A stretch of 8,165 nt of DNA from Bacillota bacterium. GTDB lineage: Bacteria > Bacillota > Bacilli > Tumebacillales > Effusibacillaceae. Positions 1 to 6,653 of this stretch are shown piece by piece; the first letter of the stretch is position 1, and every line of letters begins with the position of its first letter. Below the pieces are notes generated by a model. The model worked only from the letters and a program-made list of their open reading frames with translations, ran no database searches and was not told the DNA's origin. The translations under genes and the position numbers were made by a program. The stretch lies in assembly GCA_020059765.1 (NCBI GenBank), contig JAGVBM010000046.1, forward strand, positions 1 to 8,165. The letters run 5' to 3'.

Positions 1-800
1 GCGTCGATCCATCCCTCTTCATACATGGTTGAAGTCGCTTTTAGTACATTCCATCCACGGTCCAGAGCGATCAACTGTCCGTGTGCGTGATGGGAAATGA
101 CTTCTAAATACTGATCCAGAACCCTGAATCGGTCCATGTCCAGTTGTCTTTGAAGACGTTCCTCCAGCGCATGGGCAGCCGCCACAACCACTGAAAGAGA
201 ATGAGGGTGAATCACTTTCCAACTTCCGGTTAAATTGATCACACCCAGCACTTCTCGAGTCGCCGGATCGAGAATCGGTGCAGCAGAGCATGTTAATTGA
301 TGCACGTTTTGGCAAAAATGTTCGGCAGCAAACACTTGAATGGGAAACCCGGAAGCAAGAGCCGTTCCCATCGAATTGGTGCCGGCATCTTTTTCTGCCC
401 ATGAGGATCCGACAATAAAATTTATATTCTCTGCCGCAGATTGCAGCCGTAAATCCCCGTCAATGTGCATAATGCAACCTTTTGAGTCGCAAAACACCAC
501 CATGTGACTGGAATCAACCGCTGACTCCTTAAGTTTGTTCAGCAGCGGGTCTAAAAGCGGGTACAACGGATCATCCAACAAATAATTTTGAGTATCTTCC
601 CTCGAGAATAGGATCGGTGGTTTGTTCTGCAAAGGATGCACACCTTGTTCAATGCAGCGCTGCCACGATTGCAGCACTAAGGGTCGGATGTCAGGCTCGA
701 AATTTGTCCCGGAAATAAATCGTTCCCACTCTAACTCTATTCTGGGTTTTTCCGTATTTGGGGAAGTCGATAGATCCAAAGCAATAAATGGATGGCTCAT
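1..800 (-). CDS. AcoR/DhaR-type GAF-domain transcriptional activator, N-terminal part (cut by window edge)
   Basis: This reads from ATG at 800 to the window edge, 266 codons, with no stop. Residues 45-56 (SWQRCIEQGVHP) match the N-terminal motif of AcoR/DhaR activators. Residues about 90-215 form a GAF domain with the family blocks GSSWAEKDAGTNSMGTAL (131-148) and AEHFC-x4-H-x2-TCSAAPI (159-176). A likely PAS-like segment begins near 240 (GQLIALDRGW). In this family the GAF domain senses a small ligand and usually precedes a sigma-54-contacting AAA+ domain and a Fis-type helix-turn-helix; neither lies in the window, so sigma-54 dependence is inferred. The gene follows the subtilisin gene by 6 bases in the same frame. 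Its AAAGGAG site sits only 1-2 bases before the ATG, unusually close, and a TAA in frame just upstream rules out an earlier start. Translational coupling to the protease gene is likely. The regulated genes are unknown. Confidence 0.85.
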   Translation of the reverse strand, partial: MSHPFIALDLSTSPNTEKPRIELEWERFISGTNFEPDIRPLVLQSWQRCIEQGVHPLQNKPPILFSREDTQNYLLDDPLYPLLDPLLNKLKESAVDSSHMVVFCDSKGCIMHIDGDLRLQSAAENINFIVGSSWAEKDAGTNSMGTALASGFPIQVFAAEHFCQNVHQLTCSAAPILDPATREVLGVINLTGSWKVIHPHSLSVVVAAAHALEERLQRQLDMDRFRVLDQYLEVISHHAHGQLIALDRGWNVLKATSTMYEEGWID

Positions 801-806
801 TCTCCT

Positions 807-1907
807 TTACTGCCCCCATTTCCGTTCACGCATAATTTTAATATGCCGGTCGACCATTTTGCTGACTTGTTCCGCGAAAGTTTCAGCGTCTTTGTGCGTT
901 TCGAAATATCCGGTAAGTACAACGTAACCTGCTTTGTATTTGCGCACCCTTGTACTGAGAGATCGTTCGGACGGCGGAATCGGCACCGCGGCTGTCAAAT
1001 CGAGCATGCCGTTTCCTTCCACGCGTTTATCCAGACCCAGATTTCGGGTGTGTTTGCAGACTTGAGCATATATTTCCGCTTCACTCAACTGCCGTCCATA
1101 TTCCTGTTCCAGTTTGTAAAGCAAAACAGCGGCGCCTCCGGAAACATGAGGTGTTGCCATTGACGTTCCGGACAATCGTGCATATCGGTTGTCAGGAAAG
1201 GTCGATACAATATTGACGCCTGGCGCCACAAGATCCACTTCACTATTCGTATTCGTGAAACTGGCCGGAGTTCCGTCCAGGTCCACCGCCCCGATTTGAA
1301 CCACTTCCGGGTAAGCGCCGGGGTATGATCTTTCAATCGTATCCGGTTTGTCGTCCCCGTCGTTTCCTGCCGCGCACACTACCAAAATTTGCTCTGCAAC
1401 GGCATCTTTCACCGCCTGGTGAAGTTCTGGCAGATCATCAGGTCCGCCCAGCGACATGGAGATCACACGCACTTTTTCGCCTTGCGGACCGCGCCATTGT
1501 GCGGCAAAGCGAATTCCGTCGATGATCGATTGGTAATCTCCGGAACCGTCCCCGTTCAAAACTTTCACAATCAACAGTTTCACTTCCGGAGCCACGCCCA
1601 CGACACCAAAGCCGTTCATGCTTGCGCCGATCGTCCCAGCAACATGAGTTCCGTGTCCGTTGTTGTCCATGTAGTTGTTCGGATCGCCCTTGTAATCCGG
1701 TGTAAAGTTCTTGCCTCCAATGATCCGGTCTTTCAAGTCGGGATGACGGAAGTCGCAACCCGTATCAATGACGGCGACGACTACATCAATCCCTTTCGAT
1801 TCAACCCATGCTTCCGGTGCATGAACAGCTTGGATACCTGCCGGAATTTCATTGCAGGTCTCCGTAACGGATTCAACAACGAATGGAAACAGCCGAACTT
1901 CGCTCAT
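807..1907 (-). CDS. Intracellular subtilisin-like serine protease (S8 family, Isp type) with C-terminal extension
   Basis: This 366-residue S8 peptidase has the full catalytic set: Asp48 (VIDTG), His85 (GHGTHVAG), Ser249 (GTSMATPHVSG) and oxyanion Asn182 (AAGND). There is no signal peptide. The N-terminus RLFPF (5-9) corresponds to the LIPY/F inhibitory propeptide of Bacillus intracellular subtilisins. Other stretches, such as IIGGKNFT (62-69) and VCAAGNDGD (177-185), also read like Isp. These enzymes degrade cytoplasmic proteins, often in stationary phase. The protease core ends near 307 (GNGMLDLTAA). About 60 further residues follow, with a YVVLTGYF segment and a charged helix, faintly like a SPOR fold; typical Isp proteins lack this. 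The start is supported by AAGGGAGG 9 bases upstream. It is the first gene of a probable two-gene unit with the GAF activator. The core assignment is firm; its target and the role of the tail are not known. Confidence 0.95.
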   Translation of the reverse strand: MSEVRLFPFVVESVTETCNEIPAGIQAVHAPEAWVESKGIDVVVAVIDTGCDFRHPDLKDRIIGGKNFTPDYKGDPNNYMDNNGHGTHVAGTIGASMNGFGVVGVAPEVKLLIVKVLNGDGSGDYQSIIDGIRFAAQWRGPQGEKVRVISMSLGGPDDLPELHQAVKDAVAEQILVVCAAGNDGDDKPDTIERSYPGAYPEVVQIGAVDLDGTPASFTNTNSEVDLVAPGVNIVSTFPDNRYARLSGTSMATPHVSGGAAVLLYKLEQEYGRQLSEAEIYAQVCKHTRNLGLDKRVEGNGMLDLTAAVPIPPSERSLSTRVRKYKAGYVVLTGYFETHKDAETFAEQVSKMVDRHIKIMRERKWGQ

Positions 1908-1984
1908 TAATAAAAACCTCCCTTTGTAAATGTTTCTACAATGGTGAAGTTCAATGTTGATCTATTCTATTTCCATTCCGACCT

Positions 1985-2029
1985 GAAGGATTCCTTCTCG
2001 TATGATAAACTTTTTGTCCTAAAGGAATC
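1985..2029 (-). promoter_or_regulatory. Possible promoter and operator region of the protease gene
   Basis: GAAGGATTCCTTC at 1985-1997 is an inverted repeat with 6-base arms around one central T. A related half-site, AAGGAATC, lies at 2022-2029 and is complementary to GATTCCTT at 1989-1996. On the minus strand a TATCAT -10-like hexamer sits at 2007-2002, so a transcript would start close to or inside the palindrome, as in a repressor operator. No convincing -35 accompanies the hexamer, so the promoter call is weak. The palindrome itself is seen directly. Confidence 0.3.
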
Positions 2030-2049
2030 GTTTGAAAACCTGCGCAAGT

Positions 2050-2078
2050 AAAAAAGCGGCTGCAAACAACGGCCGCTT
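2050..2078 (-). terminator. Rho-independent terminator of the carbonic anhydrase gene
   Basis: Read on the minus strand, AAGCGGC pairs with GCCGCTT (7 bp, arms 2078-2072 and 2060-2054, 11-base loop), and the stem runs into a T-tract of six (2055-2050). It lies 60 bases past the carbonic anhydrase stop codon. It separates that gene from the protease-activator unit, so the two are independent transcription units. Confidence 0.8.
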
Positions 2079-2137
2079 CGCTATTGGTTCCCCTCTTACG
2101 GTCAAGGTAGATTCTGTTCGGGTAAAATAACGGATAA

Positions 2138-2722
2138 TCAAAGGGTTGCCCGGCCAATCCGGGTAGATTCCGGCACTTCTATCAGACGGCCGCTTTTTAC
2201 GTCGTAAAGAAAACCGTAGATCGGGATGCTGTGCGGAACAAGAGGATGGGAACGAATCCGTTCGACATCATCGATGACGCTCTGTTGAAGATTTTGTATC
2301 GTCAGGAATTCCACGTATTCTCCCGCTCTTGATCCGGACCCTCTTCCTACATCCCGCCAATTTTGTCCGTCAAACTCGGCCGTTTCCAGACTGTTGGCGA
2401 GCAGGTCACGGATGATTTCATTGGTAAACGTCTCCATGCCGCAATTGGTATGATGAATCACAAACCATTCTCTCGTTCCCAACAGCTTATAGGAGATTAC
2501 AAGGGAACGAATTGCGTCGTCGCTTGCCCGTCCCCCGGCGTTACGAATCACGTGCGCATCTCCTTCCGCAAGTCCGGCAAACTTGGCTGGATCGAGTCGC
2601 GCGTCCATGCAGGTCAAAACCGCAAACCGACGCTTCGGTGGCATCGCCAGACTCGCTTTGTCCCCGAAGTCGGCAGAATATACATCATTCGCGGCCAACA
2701 CTTCGTTTAAAATATTGCTCAT
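2138..2722 (-). CDS. Beta-class carbonic anhydrase
   Basis: This 194-residue cytoplasmic enzyme interconverts CO2 and bicarbonate. The zinc ligands of the beta class are present: Cys38 (TCMDAR), His91 and Cys94 (HHTNCG), with the Asp40-Arg42 dyad. NAGGRASDDAIRSL (61-74) and the C-terminal HPLVPHSIPIYGFLYDVKSG (159-178) resemble the short actinobacterial/Bacillales clade that includes Mycobacterium Rv1284. Length is normal for that clade. An AAGGA site about 8 bases upstream supports the ATG. The gene is monocistronic: its own promoter lies upstream and a terminator follows. It is transcribed divergently from the transporter-hydrolase operon, sharing a 229-bp intergenic region. A role in handling CO2 released by those hydrolases is possible but only inferred; a housekeeping bicarbonate supply is the plain alternative. 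Confidence 0.95.
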   Translation of the reverse strand: MSNILNEVLAANDVYSADFGDKASLAMPPKRRFAVLTCMDARLDPAKFAGLAEGDAHVIRNAGGRASDDAIRSLVISYKLLGTREWFVIHHTNCGMETFTNEIIRDLLANSLETAEFDGQNWRDVGRGSGSRAGEYVEFLTIQNLQQSVIDDVERIRSHPLVPHSIPIYGFLYDVKSGRLIEVPESTRIGRATL

Positions 2723-2780
2723 TTCTCTTCATCCTTTCCTCAAGTTAAATAATATTATTCCAATGTGTTTACTATGTATT

Positions 2781-2809
2781 AGTATAATGCACCATTCTCC
2801 TGTCGTCAA
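2781..2809 (-). promoter_or_regulatory. Sigma-A promoter of the carbonic anhydrase gene
   Basis: On the minus strand a TTGACG -35 (2809-2804) and a TATACT -10 (2786-2781) are separated by exactly 17 bases. Each hexamer differs from the sigma-A consensus by one base. The predicted start near 2774 gives a leader of about 50 bases, which holds the AT-rich palindrome AATAATATTATT (2748-2759) before the ribosome binding site. Confidence 0.8.
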
Positions 2810-2852
2810 TGACTTGGAACCATTCAACGAGTTAAAAATATTTCGCATTTGA

Positions 2853-2869
2853 TGTAAGAAAACATTACA
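2853..2869 (+). promoter_or_regulatory. GlnR/TnrA-type nitrogen-control box
   Basis: The sequence TGTAAGAAAACATTACA has perfect 5-base arms, extending to 6 with the flanking A and T, around a 7-base centre. It fits the established GlnR/TnrA consensus TGTNA-N7-TNACA at every fixed position. Its reverse complement also carries the T-rich centre (GTTTTC) seen in many such sites. It lies 83 bases upstream of the transporter operon start codon. Centred at 2861, it is about 50 bases upstream of the start predicted from TATCAT (2900-2905), the spacing of TnrA-activated promoters. Binding itself is inferred. Confidence 0.65.
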
Positions 2870-2899
2870 TAATTAATGGTTGTTTCCGCCCGCATCTCG

Positions 2900-2905
2900 T
2901 ATCAT
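2900..2905 (+). promoter_or_regulatory. Candidate -10 element of the transporter-hydrolase operon
   Basis: TATCAT differs from the sigma-A -10 by one base. No good -35 lies 16-18 bases upstream (TGGTTG at 2877-2882), which is common in activator-dependent promoters. The call rests mainly on its spacing from the nitrogen-control box. Weaker promoters upstream of, or overlapping, that box (TTGGAA at 2814, TTGATG at 2849) cannot be excluded; they would turn the box into a repression site. Confidence 0.35.
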
Positions 2906-2936
2906 CTCTGTAAGAGATTCGATCTTACTTTGATCG
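2904..2936 (+). other. Two small inverted repeats in the operon leader
   Basis: ATCTCT-GTA-AGAGAT (2904-2918) is a perfect 6-bp stem with a 3-base loop. CGATC-N7-GATCG (2920-2936) follows immediately and ends next to the AGGAGG ribosome binding site. They would lie at the start of the mRNA predicted from the TATCAT element. They could be an operator, a 5' stabilising stem or chance; no known riboswitch or T-box pattern is visible. Confidence 0.3.
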
Positions 2937-2951
2937 GGAGGAGGGAGACAA

Positions 2952-3749
2952 ATGAACCAAAACGCCATTCGAGATGTGGTCGAAGTCAGAAATGTATCAC
3001 ATTTCTTTGACAATCCGGAATCGGGCAGTATTCCCGTATTGTCAAAGCTTTCCTTGCGAATCCGACAGCAGGAATTTGTAAGTATTGTCGGTCCCAGCGG
3101 CGCCGGGAAAAGCACATTGTTCAACATTATCTCAGGATTGTTGACGCCGTCCGAAGGATCCGTCTTGGTGCACGGCCAGGACATTCGGCAATCGACGGGA
3201 CATGTCGGGTACATGATGCAGAAAGACTTGCTTTTTCCGTGGCGAACGGTAATCGAAAATGTGGGCCTCGGTTTGGAAATCAAAGGAGCCGCCAAAAGCA
3301 AGCGAAAGGAATTGGGCAGAGACTACCTGCGCCGATACGGTCTTGAATCTTTCGCTGACGCCTACCCCTCTACTCTGTCGGGAGGAATGCGGCAGCGGGT
3401 CGCGTTTATTCGGACCCTCGTCACGAATCCGGATATTATTTTGCTCGATGAGCCGTTTTCCGCCTTGGACTACCAGACCCGCCTGGTTTTGGAGGAGGAG
3501 ATTCTGAGCGTCCTGCGTGAACAAGGGAAAACGGTGGTTTTGGTCACGCACGACATTGGAGAAGCGATTGCCATGTCGGATCGCGTGGTCGTGATGAGCA
3601 AGCGGCCGGGAACCGTAAAACAAATTTATGATGTCGGATTGGCCGCTCTCCACGGGTCCGCCTTGCGGGCGCGCGCCGATCATCGGTACAATGACTTTTT
3701 TGAGGCCATTTGGAAAGATCTCGACATCCAAATAGGGAGGGAAGCATAA
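2952..3749 (+). CDS. ABC transporter ATP-binding protein, SsuB/TauB/NrtD type
   Basis: This 265-residue ATPase powers an importer at the inner face of the membrane. All nucleotide-binding elements are intact: Walker A GPSGAGKST (47-55), Q-loop Gln90, signature LSGGMRQR (142-149), Walker B IILLDE (162-167), D-loop SALD (170-173) and switch His200 (VTHDI). The segment KDLLFPWRTVIENVGLGLEI after the Q-loop is typical of the nitrate/sulfonate/taurine importer family, which also serves thiamine precursors and other small nitrogenous or sulfur compounds. Family membership therefore does not fix the substrate. AGGAGG (2939-2944), 7 bases upstream, supports the ATG. It is the first gene of the operon, and its TAA shares one base with the permease ATG (TAATG). 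Confidence 0.95.
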   Translation: MNQNAIRDVVEVRNVSHFFDNPESGSIPVLSKLSLRIRQQEFVSIVGPSGAGKSTLFNIISGLLTPSEGSVLVHGQDIRQSTGHVGYMMQKDLLFPWRTVIENVGLGLEIKGAAKSKRKELGRDYLRRYGLESFADAYPSTLSGGMRQRVAFIRTLVTNPDIILLDEPFSALDYQTRLVLEEEILSVLREQGKTVVLVTHDIGEAIAMSDRVVVMSKRPGTVKQIYDVGLAALHGSALRARADHRYNDFFEAIWKDLDIQIGREA

Positions 3750-4621
3750 TGGATCATTCATCCGGCGAGGCGCTGCACGTGGGGTTGGAAACGGCCGCGC
3801 CAACCGTCAAAAAACGGACGTTCGCACCGCGAGTCACACTCGCCGTCCAAACCTACGCCTGGCGGTTGGTTATTGCATTGGCGATATTGACATCATGGGA
3901 AACGGCGGTTCGACTCAAGTGGGTCAATTCTTTTCTGCTGGGGTCACCCAGTGGAATCTGGGAAGCTTTTCTGAGAATGCTGTTGTCCGGCCAACTCCTC
4001 AACGACATAGGAGCCACGCTGACAGCCACGTTAGTCGGTTTCGCTGCCGGAAGCTTACTCGGTTCTTTGCTCGGACTGGGGCTCTGGTATTCGCCGCTGC
4101 TGGCACGGGTCATTGATCCGTTGGTGATTGCGCTCAACGGGGTTCCCAAGATCGCATTGGCCCCCATGATCATCATCTGGTTTGGTTCCGGCATGTTTTC
4201 CAAAATGGCGCTGGCCAGTATCGCTACATTCGTCGTAGCGCTGTTGTCGGCGTATCAAGGGGCAACCCAGGTCGATCGTTCCCTCGTCAACTTGATGAGA
4301 TCGTTTGGCGCGAAGAAATATCAAGTGTTTTGGAAAGTGGTCGTTCCGTCCTCGATTCCTTGGGTGATATCCGCGTTTCGATTGAATATCGGATTTGCTT
4401 TGGTAGCCGTTGTCGGCGGTGAATTTATCTCTTCCGATCGGGGATTGGGCCACATGATATTTGTCGCGGGCAATCTGTTTAATCTGAACACGGTCTGGGT
4501 CGGCGTCATCCTGCTGATGATCGCGGCCATGCTGCTGTATACGGTTGTAGGCTATCTCGAATCGAAACTGTTGTCTTGGTCGAAGTCGGATGCAGGGCCC
4601 CGTACCTCGGTAGGCGCCTAA
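3749..4621 (+). CDS. ABC transporter permease, SsuC/TauC type
   Basis: This 290-residue integral membrane subunit forms the transport channel with the ATPase. I place the start at ATG 3749, overlapping the ATPase stop. GGGAGG (3735-3740) lies 8 bases before it, and an upstream in-frame ATG at 3710 lies inside the ATPase gene without such a site. After a polar, N-terminal cytoplasmic tail come about six membrane segments (near 38-55, 88-113, 120-146, 150-170, 205-225 and 248-270). The EAA loop, which contacts the ATPase, is at about 184-204 (SFGAKKYQVFWKVVVPSSIP). Length and layout are normal for the family. Confidence 0.93.
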   Translation: MDHSSGEALHVGLETAAPTVKKRTFAPRVTLAVQTYAWRLVIALAILTSWETAVRLKWVNSFLLGSPSGIWEAFLRMLLSGQLLNDIGATLTATLVGFAAGSLLGSLLGLGLWYSPLLARVIDPLVIALNGVPKIALAPMIIIWFGSGMFSKMALASIATFVVALLSAYQGATQVDRSLVNLMRSFGAKKYQVFWKVVVPSSIPWVISAFRLNIGFALVAVVGGEFISSDRGLGHMIFVAGNLFNLNTVWVGVILLMIAAMLLYTVVGYLESKLLSWSKSDAGPRTSVGA

Positions 4622-4655
4622 TCAAACAATTTTCAGACAAAAGGAGAGTTCAACT

Positions 4656-5681
4656 ATGAGTCTTCGTACAAAATCAATGAGCCGTTCCACTGTTCTAATG
4701 CTGTTTTCCGTGATGACCTTCCTCGTTTCAGGATGCGGAACAACAACGAGCACAACAGCGCCATCCGCCGCTTCGACCAATTCCGGAACCGCGCCCGCCA
4801 AGAATGTACTTGTTTCGGAAGCGTTTCATTCTCTTCTCTATTTGCCTTTGTATGTGGGAAACAAGGAAGGGATTTTTGAAAAAAATGGAGTGCACATCAC
4901 GACAATCCGCGCGGCCGGCAGTGGGCCCACCGCTTTGGCGTCGGTGCTTGCCGGCGAATCGCAGTTTTCCGTGCACGGACCGGAACACGTCGCGTTTGCG
5001 CGCACCAAAGGCGGCGAAGGAAAAGCTGTCAGCGCCGTGGCAAACAGCGCTCCCGTTTGGATCTTGGCTAAAGATAATGTGACCATCAACTCTCCGCAGG
5101 ATCTCAAAGGCAAAAAAATCGTGGTCGGTCAAGCGCCCGGCACATCCAACACCCTTCTGAAAATGCTGTTTGCAAAGAATAAGATGGATCTGAAAGATGC
5201 CCAAATCACCGAAGTTCAGTTGGGCGCAGAGTTGGGACCCGTCTTGGCGGGACAAGCGGATGTTGCTGTGGCCTATGAACCGCAGGCAGACCAAGGAGTT
5301 GCCCAGGGATTGAAGATCGTCTACGACTTTACGAAAGATTTCCCGGAATATGCGTTTTCCACGTTCAATACGTCGAAAGCGTTGATTGAGAAAGATCCGG
5401 CGCTGGTGAAAAGTTTCGTGACTTCGCTGCAGCAGTCACTGGATTTCATCCATGCGAATCCGAGCAAGGCAAAAGAAATCGCCCGGAAAGAGTTTCCCGA
5501 TCTGGCGCCGACAGTCGTCGATCAAGCGGTGCAGCGCATGATTGACAGCAACGTGTATCCGAAATCCGCGTTAGTCACCCAGGAAGCGTTCAAAAACGCC
5601 ATGGATATTCAAAAATTCGTCGGCAACTTAAAAGAAGATGTCGCCTACGATGTGATTGTCGATCCGCAATTTGCCAAATAA
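4656..5681 (+). CDS. ABC transporter substrate-binding lipoprotein, SsuA/NMT1-like
   Basis: This 341-residue extracellular receptor delivers substrate to the permease. It starts with a basic stretch, a hydrophobic core and the lipobox VSGC, so Cys27 should be lipidated and anchor the protein to the outer face of the membrane. A Ser/Thr/Ala-rich linker (28-50) follows, then a type 2 periplasmic-binding fold of the SsuA/NMT1/THI5-like group. Its pieces are the opening LLYLPLYVGNKEGIFEKNGV (60-79), LAGESQFSVHG (98-108), and PQDLKGKKIVVGQAPGTSN (147-165) leading into the second lobe. AAGGAG lies 9 bases upstream of the ATG. The family binds sulfonates, taurine, nitrate, pyrimidines and similar small molecules. 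Binding residues cannot be assigned here, so the ligand is open; the neighbouring hydrolases point to an amide or carbamoyl compound. Confidence 0.92.
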   Translation: MSLRTKSMSRSTVLMLFSVMTFLVSGCGTTTSTTAPSAASTNSGTAPAKNVLVSEAFHSLLYLPLYVGNKEGIFEKNGVHITTIRAAGSGPTALASVLAGESQFSVHGPEHVAFARTKGGEGKAVSAVANSAPVWILAKDNVTINSPQDLKGKKIVVGQAPGTSNTLLKMLFAKNKMDLKDAQITEVQLGAELGPVLAGQADVAVAYEPQADQGVAQGLKIVYDFTKDFPEYAFSTFNTSKALIEKDPALVKSFVTSLQQSLDFIHANPSKAKEIARKEFPDLAPTVVDQAVQRMIDSNVYPKSALVTQEAFKNAMDIQKFVGNLKEDVAYDVIVDPQFAK

Positions 5682-5696
5682 AAAAGAGGGATACCC

Positions 5697-6653
5697 ATGC
5701 ATATTTCTGTTCTCGCCTTACAGAGCGGTCCTTGCAATACAGGCTATGAACAACGAATGGAAGAGCTGAGCCGGGATCTGGACAGCGCTTTGCAACAGCA
5801 ATCGGCGGATTTGGTCGTATTTCCGGAATTGATGACCGTCCCCTACAAAAGCGTCACGGTGGATGACACCTATTTTGCATCTGCGGAATCGAGCGACGGC
5901 CCGACCTATCAATGGCTGGCCGAAAAAGCGAAATTCTATCAAACCGCCCTTGTCGGAACTATTTTTGAAAAAACGGTCAGCCGGGAGCAGCTCTATTTCT
6001 ACAATACGGCGTTGATTGTGAACAAAAACGGTGAGAAAGTCGGACAGTATCGAAAAACGCATATCCCTAAAATCTCTCTGCCTACGATGAGAACGGATGA
6101 AACCTATTATTTTCAAGCAGGCAGCGAACTGCCGGTGTTTGATCTGGGAGCTTTTCGATTGGGGATTCTCATCTGCTATGATCGCTCGTTTCCGGAGGCC
6201 GCACGAGCGCTGGCGCTGCAGGGGGCGGATGTGATTGTGATCCCCTCGGCGTCGAGCGGGCTCGATCGGTCAGAGATGTGGCTGCAGGAATGCGCCGCTC
6301 GGGCACGCGAAAACCATGTCTATGTGATTGGCGTCAATCGAGGTGGGATTGAAAGCATTCTCGATACCGACGGATCGGAAATCAATCTGCACTACTATGG
6401 AAAAACATGCGCCTTCCATCCGCTCGGAACACCGCTAACGCAGGCGTTGGATGATCAGCCTCATCAATCCCTGCGGGTGGAGCTGGATATCTCCGAGGTG
6501 CAGAAGACTCGCCAACAAATCGGGTTCTTGCAGACCTACCGGCCTGACTTGTATGAACAATATGCTCCCGCCTCCGAGGCGGAACTGCATCGGCAGCGTG
6601 TGAGACAGTCCCCGGTTCCGAGGGAGACGGAACCTTCAGGGTTCGTGAGGTGA
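5697..6653 (+). CDS. Nitrilase-superfamily C-N hydrolase, amidase/carbamoylase-like
   Basis: This 318-residue cytoplasmic enzyme has the nitrilase-superfamily catalytic residues: Glu44 (FPELM), Lys120 (YRKTHIP), Glu135 (ETYYF) and nucleophile Cys160 (LICYDRSFPEAARA). The Cys context is CYD-x2-FPE, as in N-carbamoylputrescine amidase, beta-ureidopropionase and related amidases. True nitrilases have CWE instead, so amide or carbamoyl hydrolysis with release of ammonia is more likely than nitrile hydrolysis. The exact branch is uncertain. GAGGG (5686-5690), 6 bases before the ATG, marks the start, only 15 bases after the receptor gene. The last roughly 25 residues (after EQYAPASE) are a polar tail of no obvious function, and the stop codon lies within the ribosome binding site of the next gene. 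Confidence 0.92.
   Translation: MHISVLALQSGPCNTGYEQRMEELSRDLDSALQQQSADLVVFPELMTVPYKSVTVDDTYFASAESSDGPTYQWLAEKAKFYQTALVGTIFEKTVSREQLYFYNTALIVNKNGEKVGQYRKTHIPKISLPTMRTDETYYFQAGSELPVFDLGAFRLGILICYDRSFPEAARALALQGADVIVIPSASSGLDRSEMWLQECAARARENHVYVIGVNRGGIESILDTDGSEINLHYYGKTCAFHPLGTPLTQALDDQPHQSLRVELDISEVQKTRQQIGFLQTYRPDLYEQYAPASEAELHRQRVRQSPVPRETEPSGFVR
6614..6634 (+). other. Stem-loop near the 3' end of the C-N hydrolase gene
   Basis: GGTTCCG (6614-6620) and CGGAACC (6628-6634) form a perfect 7-bp stem with a 7-base purine loop (AGGGAGA). It ends 12 bases before the amidase ribosome binding site and has no T-tract, so it is not a terminator. It may affect mRNA stability or coupling, or be accidental within the coding sequence. 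Confidence 0.3.

Noticed and set aside
1389..1910. Long plus-strand open frame (173 codons) opposite the subtilisin gene
   Set aside because: It is a shadow of the protease gene. It has no recognisable domain, while the minus strand carries a complete catalytic triad.
1951..2157. 68-codon minus-strand open frame downstream of the carbonic anhydrase gene
   Set aside because: It runs through the terminator hairpin, has no ribosome binding site and has no recognisable motif.
2196..2208. TTTACG-T-CGTAAA inverted repeat inside the carbonic anhydrase gene
   Set aside because: It is short, lies in conserved coding sequence, and has no T-tract or promoter context.
2748..2759. AATAATATTATT palindrome in the carbonic anhydrase leader
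   Set aside because: It is low-complexity AT sequence, expected by chance in such a leader, with no known regulator match.
2723..2951. Sigma-54 (-24/-12) promoter upstream of the transporter operon, prompted by the AcoR-type gene nearby
   Set aside because: No GG-N10-GC element resembling TGGCAC-N5-TTGCA is present on either strand of the intergenic region.
3710..3748. Upstream in-frame ATG for the permease
   Set aside because: It lies inside the ATPase gene. ATG 3749 has a GGGAGG at good spacing and the usual TAATG overlap.
3132..3803. 223-codon minus-strand open frame opposite the ABC ATPase gene
   Set aside because: It overlaps a gene with all ABC motifs and shows no family features.
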